DNA of 64,000 nucleotides from Gilliamella sp. ESL0405 (GTDB taxonomy: Bacteria > Pseudomonadota > Gammaproteobacteria > Enterobacterales > Orbaceae). Of this stretch, positions 57,657-64,000 are shown piece by piece. Every line of letters starts with the position of its first letter. Within the stretch, counting starts at the first letter, position 1. The position numbers were made by a program, and so were the translations under genes. The stretch is taken from contig NZ_CP048265.1 of NCBI RefSeq assembly GCF_019469205.1, positions 2,666,001 to 2,730,000 on the forward strand, given 5' to 3'. The notes under the pieces are model-generated. The model did no database searches, was not told the origin of the DNA, and saw nothing but the letters and a program-made list of their open reading frames with translations.

Positions 57657-58340
57657 TTAACGAATACGATAACCAACAGCCCGAATCGTTTCAATTGTGA
57701 CATCATTTTGGGCGACTTGATGTAATTTTTGACGAATGTTACTGATATGAACATCGACACTACGATCATAGAGCTCACGTGCTCGTCCAAGTCCAATTTC
57801 TGAAAGCTCTTCTTTAGTAACCACTCGCTCACTATGTTTGACCAATAAAACCAACAAATTAAACTCGGTTGAGGTCAAATCAATGACTTTACCATTCCAG
57901 GTACAAAGTCGTTGAGGTAAATCTAACGTTAAGCCATTAAAATGATATTTTTTGTCATCAACCAATTCGACTGAACGTTCATCAAAACGACGTAACACAG
58001 CACGCAATCTGGCTAATAATTCACGTGGATAACATGGTTTAGGGATGTAATCATCAGCGCCTAACTCCAGTCCCAAAACGCGATCAATATTATCACCTTT
58101 AGCCGTTAACATAATAACTGGCATATTACATTGTTGACGAATACTTTTAAGGACATCAATACCATTAACATCCGGTAACATAACATCTAAAATTGCTGCA
58201 CGATATTTACCTGAAAGTGCTTCATCAATACCATCTTTACCCAAATAAACACTTTTGATATTAAAACCTTCATTGGTCAAATATTCACTAAGCATCTGTG
58301 ATAATTCAATATCATCATCAATTAATAAAATATTTATCAT
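57657..58340 (-). CDS. cpxR: CpxR-like response regulator (OmpR family)
   Basis: A 227-residue regulator. The receiver domain has acidic pair DDD (8-10), phospho-Asp in AAILDVMLPD near residue 52, and Lys in YIPKPCYPREL near 102. A C-terminal winged helix of OmpR type (STEFNLLVLLVKHSERVVTKEEL; SVDVHISNIRQKL; IRAVGYRIR) follows. It and the kinase form a two-gene operon that probably senses envelope stress. The name CpxR is likely but other OmpR-type systems are not excluded. Confidence 0.8.
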   Translation of the reverse strand: MINILLIDDDIELSQMLSEYLTNEGFNIKSVYLGKDGIDEALSGKYRAAILDVMLPDVNGIDVLKSIRQQCNMPVIMLTAKGDNIDRVLGLELGADDYIPKPCYPRELLARLRAVLRRFDERSVELVDDKKYHFNGLTLDLPQRLCTWNGKVIDLTSTEFNLLVLLVKHSERVVTKEELSEIGLGRARELYDRSVDVHISNIRQKLHQVAQNDVTIETIRAVGYRIR

Positions 58341-58670
58341 ATATCGCCATTATTATTTAATTTTAGGTATTTACATTATTGCAATAATAAAAAAAAAGTC
58401 AGTCGGTTTTACTAAAATATTACATAATTTGAACGATTGCCGACGATTTAATTTACCTTGAAATAATGCAAATAAGTTTAAGATTTAATGTACGTTTTAG
58501 TCTATTTATGACTAAATAACATCGATAAATTAGTCATTAAATATTAACCACTATTGATAATATATTGACATTATTCAATTCTTGATCAACATAGACTAAA
58601 ATAGTGCGTTCATTGTCTGTTAAATGTTCTTCACCATCTAACATTACTTATGACTATATGGAGATAAAAA
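58341..58670. promoter_or_regulatory. Divergent cpxR-cyuA region with repeated TTAGTC/GACTAA
   Basis: In this 330-base gap TTTAGTC (58496-58502) and GACTAAA (58510-58516) form an inverted repeat with a 7-base spacer. A further TTAGTC lies at 58530-58535 and GACTAA at 58594-58599. Four copies in about 100 bases before cyuA suggest an operator. TTGACA at 58565-58570 is a possible -35. No CpxR box (GTAAA-N5-GTAAA) was recognised. Confidence 0.4.
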
Positions 58671-59966
58671 ATGAAACAACAAGTAATGTGGCAACAATTA
58701 ATTAAACTGGTGAAACATGAAGTTTTGCCGGCACTTGGTTGTACTGAGCCGATTTCACTTGCTTTAGCCGCCGCTTGCGCAGCTCGGCATATTGATAAAA
58801 ACAGTATTGAAAAAATCGACGCTTTTGTTTCCCCCAATTTAATGAAAAACGGTATGGGCGTAACCGTACCCGGTACCGGTATGATTGGATTACCCATTGC
58901 CGCTGCAATAGGTGCGATTGCTGGCGATGCTGATGCCGGACTTGAGGTATTAAAAAATATTACAGATAACCAAATCACTCAAGCCAAAAATATGTTAGCA
59001 GACAACAAAATCACGGTACAAATTGCCAAAAGCAATAAAGCTATCTACTCGGAAGCGAATATTTATACCCGCTCTGACCATGTTAAAGTCTGCATTGAAG
59101 ATCAGCATACTAATGTGACGTTAATTGAAAAAAATGGTGAAACAATTTTTCAAGCCGATAACACCCGCCGATGTGAGTCAAAAAGCGATATCATCCTTAA
59201 AAATATGTCGGTGAGGCTCATTTATGAATTTGCCAGTCAGGCTAACTTTGACGATATCAAATTTATCTTAGATTCAGCAAAATTAAATGATGCTTTATCA
59301 CAAGAAGGGTTATCAAAAGCCTATGGTTTAAGTATTGCCACAACTTTACATCAACAAACCAAAACCGGCTTACTGGCAGATGATCTACTTTCTAAAGTGA
59401 TAATTCGCACAACTGCCGCCTCGGATGCACGAATGGGTGGGGCAACACTGCCGGCGATGAGCAACTCCGGTTCGGGTAATCAAGGCATCACCGCCACAAT
59501 GCCAGTCGTTGTGGTTGCTGATTATTTAAATGCAACGCCTGAACAGCTAGCTCGAGCCTTGATGTTATCGCATACGATTGCGATCTATATTCATAGCAAG
59601 TTCCCACCTTTATCGGCACTTTGTGCAGCGTCAACCGCAGCCATGGGGTCGGCAGCAGGTATGGCTTGGTTACTGGGTAAAGGGCAATATGAACCGGTTG
59701 ATATGACGATTTGTAATATGATTGGTGATCTATCGGGCATCATTTGTGACGGCGCATCGAATAGCTGTGCGATGAAAGTTTCAACTTCGGTATCATCGGG
59801 TTTTAAAGCCGTTTTAATGGCGTTAAATCAAACCCGAGTCACCGGTAAAGAAGGCATTGTCTGTGATAGTGTGGAAACATCTATCAATAATTTAGGTGCA
59901 ATAGTTAGCAATAGCATGAAAGTTATCGACAGCCAAATTATTGATATTATGTCGCATAAAGCTTAA
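58671..59966 (+). CDS. cyuA: CyuA-type L-cysteine desulfidase (YhaM/UPF0597)
   Basis: CyuA degrades L-cysteine to pyruvate, ammonia and sulfide, with a labile iron-sulfur cluster. The 431-residue protein starts with VLPALGCTEPISLALAAA (18-35), the family hallmark with Cys24. It has GVTVPGTGMIGLPIAAA (62-78), MSNSGSGNQGITATMPV and CNMIGDLSGIICDGASNSCAMKV with further conserved cysteines. No transporter CyuP gene is adjacent. Single gene, with a strong GGAGAT upstream of the ATG. Confidence 0.88.
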   Translation: MKQQVMWQQLIKLVKHEVLPALGCTEPISLALAAACAARHIDKNSIEKIDAFVSPNLMKNGMGVTVPGTGMIGLPIAAAIGAIAGDADAGLEVLKNITDNQITQAKNMLADNKITVQIAKSNKAIYSEANIYTRSDHVKVCIEDQHTNVTLIEKNGETIFQADNTRRCESKSDIILKNMSVRLIYEFASQANFDDIKFILDSAKLNDALSQEGLSKAYGLSIATTLHQQTKTGLLADDLLSKVIIRTTAASDARMGGATLPAMSNSGSGNQGITATMPVVVVADYLNATPEQLARALMLSHTIAIYIHSKFPPLSALCAASTAAMGSAAGMAWLLGKGQYEPVDMTICNMIGDLSGIICDGASNSCAMKVSTSVSSGFKAVLMALNQTRVTGKEGIVCDSVETSINNLGAIVSNSMKVIDSQIIDIMSHKA

Positions 59967-60090
59967 ATAATTTGGTTATTGCTAAAAGATTAAACTTTTA
60001 GCGCTTTTAATATAATCAATCAGCACATTTTTTAAAAAATATGCTGGACAATGTTATTTTTTATGCGTAATATTTCGTCCTGCTTCTTAT

Positions 60091-60167
60091 GGTGGCTATA
60101 GCTCAGTTGGTAGAGCCCTGGATTGTGATTCCAGTTGTCGTGGGTTCGAGTCCCATTAGCCACCCCA
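60091..60167 (+). tRNA. tRNA-His (GTG)
   Basis: A 77-base tRNA with encoded CCA and the extra 5' G typical of tRNA-His. It starts GGTGGCTATAGCTCAG, has anticodon loop TTGTGAT (anticodon GTG) and ends TAGCCACCCCA. The sequence is nearly that of E. coli hisR. Followed 24 bases later by tRNA-Pro; in E. coli hisR and proM are in one operon with two more tRNAs that are absent here. Confidence 0.97.
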
Positions 60168-60191
60168 TTTATACGAAGCAAAAACATCTAA

Positions 60192-60268
60192 CGGCGAGTA
60201 GCGCAGCTTGGTAGCGCAACTGGTTTGGGACCAGTGGGTCGGAGGTTCGAATCCTCTCTCGCCGACCA
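60192..60268 (+). tRNA. tRNA-Pro (TGG)
   Basis: A 77-base tRNA with encoded CCA: it starts CGGCGAGTAGCGCAG, has anticodon loop TTTGGGA (anticodon TGG) and T-arm GGAGGTTCGAATCCTC, and ends CTCGCCGACCA. Its 3' end and the following terminator are duplicated at 60417-60489. Confidence 0.97.
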
Positions 60269-60277
60269 ATTTAATAT

Positions 60278-60308
60278 AAAAAAGCCTGCTCATTGAGTAG
60301 GCTTTTTT
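60278..60308 (+). terminator. Terminator of the tRNA-His/tRNA-Pro operon (copy 1)
   Basis: AAAAAAGCCT (60278-60287) and AGGCTTTTTT (60299-60308) with inner pairs CTC/GAG make a long stem ending in T's, 10 bases after the tRNA. Confidence 0.9.
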
Positions 60309-60325
60309 ATTATCCGCTTTAGTCT

Positions 60326-60423
60326 AGAGGATGAGAACCGACGGAGGTTCGAGCCGAGCGTAGCGAGACAACGTTGCTTTAGCAACGGCCCGAAGGGCGA
60401 GCATGAAATGCGAGTCATCCTCT
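60326..60423 (+). ncRNA. Multi-hairpin element inserted at the tRNA-Pro 3' end
   Basis: A closed unit of 98 bases. Its outer stem is AGAGGATGA (60326-60334) with TCATCCTCT (60415-60423). Inside are hairpins GAACC/GGTTC (60335-60350), CGTTGC-TTTA-GCAACG (60372-60387), GCCC-GAA-GGGC (60388-60398) and GCAT-GAA-ATGC (60401-60411), plus a short GC-GTA-GC. Three of the small hairpins are followed by CGAG. The GGAGGTTCGA inside is a partial copy of the tRNA-Pro T-arm. Whether it is an RNA gene or a DNA palindromic element is open. Confidence 0.6.
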
Positions 60424-60489
60424 CTCGCCGACCAATTTTTATATAAAAAAGCCTGCTCAATGAGTAGGCTTTTTTATTATCCGCTTTAG
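60417..60489 (+). repeat. Direct repeat of the tRNA-Pro 3' end and its terminator
   Basis: 60417-60489 repeats 60251-60322 almost exactly: the last 18 bases of tRNA-Pro through CCA, the terminator (second copy 60445-60475) and TTATTATCCGCTTTAG. Two or three differences are seen (AATTTAATATA against AATTTTTATATA; CATTGAG against CAATGAG). The copies flank the multi-hairpin element. Confidence 0.92.
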
Positions 60490-60755
60490 CTCTGTTATTC
60501 TCCACAATAGCTTATAAACTGTCGCTTTATCGTATTTATTTAACGCACTATCTGCTGCTATTTTACCCCGCTGCCAACCCTAATTAATATTCATTTAATT
60601 GATTTTATTAAGTTTCTCATAAAATTTGTGATCTCGCTTACACTTTTGGTACTTAAAATTGACAACATGTATTTTTTTATCTATTTTTTGAACTATATTA
60701 TGTAATTTAAGATATATCTGTGAATTAAAAAAGCCCAGTAATTGGAGTGTGATCT
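60490..60755 (+). promoter_or_regulatory. Promoter region of the GntR/PTS operon with CRP-like site
   Basis: TGTGA-TCTCGC-TTACA (60627-60642) matches the CRP consensus with one mismatch. TTGACA (60659-60664), a 17-base spacer and TATTTT (60682-60687) form a good sigma70 promoter. The CRP centre is about 60 bases before the predicted start near 60694, the class I distance. The remainder is AT-rich with no gene. Confidence 0.55.
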
Positions 60756-61478
60756 TTGGAATATCGTGATATTGCGTCTAAAACCGATGTAGAAGAACAA
60801 ATAAGAGCAAATCCTAAAATTATTACGGAAAAATCGACTGAGCGAGGGCTTGCGGAATTTTTTAAGGTAAGCCGAACAACCGTCAGGAAAGCCTTGCATG
60901 ATTTAGCGATGGAAAGTTATATTTTTCAAGCCGATAACCACATTCCGAATCACAACGTTTTTGAAATCAATATGCTAAAAATGTCTTCGTTTAGTGAAGA
61001 GATCCAAAAAGAAGAAAATGTTCAAATTGAAATAAAAGTATTGTCCAACCAAATTATAAAAATGCCCGCACAATTGCGTAGCTTTTTTGGATCCAACCAG
61101 CAATTAATTCGAATTATCCGACAACGTTTATTGGGCAACACTCCGCTTTCTTATGAAATCAATTATCTCCCTTCAGAAAAATTTACCGATTTAGAAAAAC
61201 AGGACTTAAATAACGTTTCGCTCTATGAATACCTTAAAGAGCATTATCATTTTACCCCAAGCCATGGTCGGGAAGAGATCACTTACGAAGCAGCGACCGA
61301 AGATAAAGCACAGTATTTAGCTATTGCCGAAGGAACACCTATCTATAAAGTATCAAGTTACAGTTACGATAATAATTTCCAACCATTTGAACATACCGAT
61401 CAATATTTGATTGGCAACCGATTTCGCTATCACTTATCGGCTAAAAATATCTTCAATTATGAGGAAAAACATAAATGA
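60756..61478 (+). CDS. GntR/HutC-family regulator with UTRA domain (first of two)
   Basis: A 240-residue regulator: N-terminal GntR winged helix (STERGLAEFFKVSRTTVRKALHDLAME, about 27-54) and a C-terminal UTRA-type ligand-binding domain (about 75-235; PLSYEINYLPSEKF, IYKVSSYSYD). It starts with TTG at 60756; GGAG lies 9 bases upstream. A short N-terminal part before the helix-turn-helix is poorly conserved. It overlaps the second regulator by 4 bases (ATGA) and so is co-translated with it, upstream of the PTS genes it probably controls. Confidence 0.82.
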   Translation: MEYRDIASKTDVEEQIRANPKIITEKSTERGLAEFFKVSRTTVRKALHDLAMESYIFQADNHIPNHNVFEINMLKMSSFSEEIQKEENVQIEIKVLSNQIIKMPAQLRSFFGSNQQLIRIIRQRLLGNTPLSYEINYLPSEKFTDLEKQDLNNVSLYEYLKEHYHFTPSHGREEITYEAATEDKAQYLAIAEGTPIYKVSSYSYDNNFQPFEHTDQYLIGNRFRYHLSAKNIFNYEEKHK

Positions 61479-62158
61479 AGCTATTTGAAAAAATTGCCGC
61501 TCAATTACTCGAGCAGATAAATACCGGACGATATGGCGTTGGTGCTGAGTTACCACCCGAAGGGCAATTGCAAAAAGATTATAATGTAAGCCGAACAACT
61601 GTCCGTAAAGCAATAGATCGATTAGTCGATCAAAATATGGTGGTGAGGAAAAAAGGAGTGGGGCTGTTTGTTGCGCCAACGCTTTCGACTCAAAATATTT
61701 TAGAGATGACAGGCATCATTAAACCTTACATCTACCCCAATCATAAAAAAGTCATCAAAGAAGCTTACTTAAGGCAAGCAGGCGCATATTACAGCCAATT
61801 ACTAAAAATAAAACCGGCTGAACTGGTCTATTACATTAGCTTCCTTGAAGTGGCAAAAAACAGTATCGTAAAAGCGATCTTTGTGCTGCCATTAAATAAC
61901 TTTCCCGATTTTCAAATTTCAATTATCAAAGTGTTATCTGCGCTCGAAATCATCAATTCAGGCAAGAAAAAAGTCGATAAATTAGAACAAGATTTGCAAC
62001 TGATTGTAGCCAACTCAGAGCTCGCCAAACAACTTCGAATCCAGATTAACGACCCATTATTTAAAATTTCTAATCACTATTTTGATACTAATAGCGAACC
62101 GATTGCCCTTGAGTATAAGTTTGCTAGTAATACCAAATATGTGGTCGATTTCACTTAG
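61475..62158 (+). CDS. GntR/HutC-family regulator (second of two)
   Basis: A 227-residue regulator with winged helix LFEKIAAQLLEQINTGRYGVGAELPPEGQLQKDYNVSRTTVRKAIDRL in its first 50 residues (NVSRTTVRKAIDRLVDQN is the recognition part) and a UTRA-like effector domain. It is similar to its upstream neighbour in the HTH but clearly diverged. The overlap ATGA and the PTS start 11 bases later show one operon. Two co-expressed GntR proteins may form a heterodimer or sense two ligands. Confidence 0.83.
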   Translation: MKLFEKIAAQLLEQINTGRYGVGAELPPEGQLQKDYNVSRTTVRKAIDRLVDQNMVVRKKGVGLFVAPTLSTQNILEMTGIIKPYIYPNHKKVIKEAYLRQAGAYYSQLLKIKPAELVYYISFLEVAKNSIVKAIFVLPLNNFPDFQISIIKVLSALEIINSGKKKVDKLEQDLQLIVANSELAKQLRIQINDPLFKISNHYFDTNSEPIALEYKFASNTKYVVDFT

Positions 62159-62169
62159 GAGGTACACCA

Positions 62170-62637
62170 ATGATTAAATTGTTACGTGTTGATCATCGCT
62201 TATTACATGGTCAAGTTGTTGTTTCATGGTTCGAAAGTATGGATGCAAACACGATATTAGTTGCTAATGACGTTGTCGCCACTGACGAACTGCGTAAATC
62301 TGCGATTCGTTTGGCTAAGCCAGAGCATGCAAAATTAGTGATGAAATCTATCGATGACAGTATTGAGGCGATTAACTCAGGCGTTACGGATAAATATCAG
62401 ATGCTAATTGTCGTTGAATCAGTAGCAGATGCTGAAAAATTAATCCGTGGCACGCAAGGCAAAATAACCAGCCTTAATTTAGGCGGTACTAAGCCACGTG
62501 AAGGCACAAAAAACTACTCTAAAACCATTAATTTAACCGATCTTGAAGCAGATTTACTGACCAAATTACAACAAGACGGTATTGATATCTACATTCAGCA
62601 AATTCCAAGCGAATCAAAGCAGAAATTTGAGAAATAG
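62170..62637 (+). CDS. Mannose-family PTS enzyme IIB
   Basis: A 155-residue cytosolic IIB of the mannose/sorbose family that passes phosphate from IIA to the sugar. The signature LLRVDHRLLHGQVVVSW with the phospho-accepting His14 or so is at the N-terminus (residues 4-20). The sugar cannot be deduced; similar sets serve amino sugars and glycation products. AGGAGG lies just upstream. First PTS gene after the two regulators; IIC follows 14 bases later. Confidence 0.92.
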   Translation: MIKLLRVDHRLLHGQVVVSWFESMDANTILVANDVVATDELRKSAIRLAKPEHAKLVMKSIDDSIEAINSGVTDKYQMLIVVESVADAEKLIRGTQGKITSLNLGGTKPREGTKNYSKTINLTDLEADLLTKLQQDGIDIYIQQIPSESKQKFEK

Positions 62638-62651
62638 TTGAGAGGTACAAA

Positions 62652-63488
62652 ATGAGTATCGAATTAACCGCAGTACTGTTAGCTTTAATTGCGATGTTAG
62701 CAAATGGTGAATACTTTTTAGGTTCATCAATGTTATCCAGACCGTTAGTGACTTGTACCTTAGCCGGTTTAGTCATGGGTGATATCACACAAGGCATTAT
62801 TATTGGGGCAACGTTAGAATTAGCGTTTGTCGGATCGTTTTCAATCGGTGCATCCATTCCACCGGAAATAATTTCCGGCAGTGTTTTAGGTACCGCTTTT
62901 GCCATTGGTGCTGGTAAAAGTACCGAAATCGCCTTAGCACTGGGCATTCCAATTGCATCACTGGTTTTATTAGTCAAAAATTTATGTTTTCTTTTTATTC
63001 TTCCTTACTTTGTTCACAAAGCCGATAAATACGCCAGCGAAGGCAACGGCAAAGGAATGGATCGAATGAACATTCTCGGAGGTTTCTTTTCAATCAATCT
63101 GCCAATTGGTTTAGTGGTTGGATTCTCCTACTTATTCGGTAGTTCAGCGGTCAATGGCTTATTAGAAATGATTCCTCGCTTTATTATCGATGGTTTAGGT
63201 ATTGCAACCGGCTTATTACCGGCGTTCGGTTTTGCTATGTTAATGAAAATTATGATTAAAAAAACCAATGCCACCTTTTTTGTTCTTGGCTTTGCTTTAG
63301 CCGTTTATATGAAAGTGCCTGTTACTGGCGTGGCCATTTTTGGTGCCTGCCTAGCACTTATCTTGACCGGTTACTCCTCATTTAATGGAAAAAAAGGCGT
63401 AACAGAACAAGACAGTCAGAAGCTAACAACTAACACTGGCAACGTTTTAGGTGCACAGGAGATCGATTATGAAAACGAAGAATTCTAA
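62652..63488 (+). CDS. Mannose-family PTS enzyme IIC
   Basis: The 278-residue IIC subunit forms the sugar channel with IID. It is strongly hydrophobic with several membrane segments. Typical features are SMLSRPLVTCTLAGLVMGDI (27-46), IIIGATLELAFVGSFSIGAS and, further on, FVLGFALAVYMKVPVTGVAIFG. The charged C-terminal 30 residues are cytosolic. It overlaps the IID gene by 20 bases. Confidence 0.92.
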   Translation: MSIELTAVLLALIAMLANGEYFLGSSMLSRPLVTCTLAGLVMGDITQGIIIGATLELAFVGSFSIGASIPPEIISGSVLGTAFAIGAGKSTEIALALGIPIASLVLLVKNLCFLFILPYFVHKADKYASEGNGKGMDRMNILGGFFSINLPIGLVVGFSYLFGSSAVNGLLEMIPRFIIDGLGIATGLLPAFGFAMLMKIMIKKTNATFFVLGFALAVYMKVPVTGVAIFGACLALILTGYSSFNGKKGVTEQDSQKLTTNTGNVLGAQEIDYENEEF

Positions 63489-64000
63489 ATTAATAACCAA
63501 TAAAGAATTAACCCGAACTTTTTGGCGCTCTTTCACCGCTGAATGGTCATGGAATTATGAACGGCAAATGAACTTAGGCTATGCCTATGCCATGCGCCCA
63601 GCTTTAGATAAAATTTATAGTGATAATCAAGTGGACCTTACCGATGCCTATCAACGCCACTTAGAATTTTATAATGTTACCCCTTGGCTAATTACCTTCC
63701 CTCTAGGCATCTGTATTGCCATGGAAGAACAAAATGCCACCGATAGTGAGTTTGATAAAAGTTCGATTAATGATGTCAAAATTGCGTTAATGGGGCCGTT
63801 AAGTGGGTTAGGTGACTCTTTCTTCTGGGGGACATTACGTGTTATTGCTACCGGCATTGGCACCTCTTTAGCGCTGGAAGGTAATATTTTAGGTCCATTG
63901 TTATTCTTGCTTATCTTTAATGTGCCGGCGATTTTAGCACGATATTTTGGCTTATTAATTGGCTACAACATTGGCGCTTCCTTTATTGAAAAAGTGCAAA
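63469..64000 (+). CDS. Mannose-family PTS enzyme IID (5' part only)
   Basis: IID is the second membrane subunit of mannose-type PTS permeases. The frame starts at ATG 63469 inside the IIC gene, so translation is coupled, and runs beyond the right edge; about 177 codons are seen. RSFTAEWSWNYERQMNLGYAY near the start and IALMGPLSGLGDSFFWGTLR are family hallmarks. IIA and the catabolic genes are not in the window. Confidence 0.92.
   Translation, partial: MKTKNSKLITNKELTRTFWRSFTAEWSWNYERQMNLGYAYAMRPALDKIYSDNQVDLTDAYQRHLEFYNVTPWLITFPLGICIAMEEQNATDSEFDKSSINDVKIALMGPLSGLGDSFFWGTLRVIATGIGTSLALEGNILGPLLFLLIFNVPAILARYFGLLIGYNIGASFIEKVQ

Overview
The window is AT-rich chromosomal DNA of a gammaproteobacterium. 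Gene content and order (flgMN, treRBC, dppABCDF, fxsA-groES-groEL, rlmN beside a PilF-like lipoprotein, a tRNA-His/tRNA-Pro pair) are enterobacterial in style, but base composition, the short intergenic spaces and the Sat-type sulfate activation fit an Orbaceae/Pasteurellaceae-like gut symbiont. Gilliamella or a relative is my best guess; this is inference from protein style and not from a database search.

Layout. 1-6216: flagellar genes, with flgBCD on the minus strand diverging from flgA, flgMN and flhBA on the plus strand. A sigma28-type promoter lies before flgM. 6281-7428: an NAD(P)-binding reductase divergent from an HxlR regulator. 8271-12584: trehalose locus treR, treB, treC with a perfect CRP site and a TreR-type palindrome. 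12666-14499: two related nucleotidyltransferases in one operon. 14741-21120: an accessory stretch holding two small unknown genes, a nonsense-broken RadC-like JAB protein, a P-loop ATPase with a C-terminal winged-helix region, a relic of one RtcB ligase and a complete RtcB of another subfamily with an unknown partner gene. 21420-25443: gamma-glutamyltransferase, pyridoxal kinase and an MFS symporter. 25790-36575: complete sulfate uptake and reduction block (sat, cysH, cysJ, cysI, cysB, and sbp-cysTWA on the other strand), with no APS kinase gene beside it. 38749-44445: dppABCDF.

45050-47882: tRNA-Phe, fxsA and the groES-groEL operon behind a clear sigma32 promoter. 48235-52010: a coiled-coil protein followed by a ClpB-like ATPase whose first nucleotide-binding domain is degenerate. 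Directly after it come six copies (five complete) of a 152-153 bp tandem repeat. 53033-58340: mntP, a PilF-like lipoprotein, rlmN, an M15 peptidase and a CpxRA-like two-component system. 58671-59966: cysteine desulfidase cyuA. 60091-60489: tRNA-His and tRNA-Pro, then a duplicated tRNA-Pro 3' end with its terminator, enclosing a compact multi-hairpin element. 60756-64000: two overlapping GntR regulators in front of a mannose-family PTS (IIB, IIC, IID), with IID cut by the window edge.

The most unusual items are the coiled-coil/half-dead Clp pair with its repeat array, the multi-hairpin element between the duplicated tRNA-Pro ends, and the RtcB/ATPase accessory stretch. No CRISPR array, intact transposase or prophage was seen.
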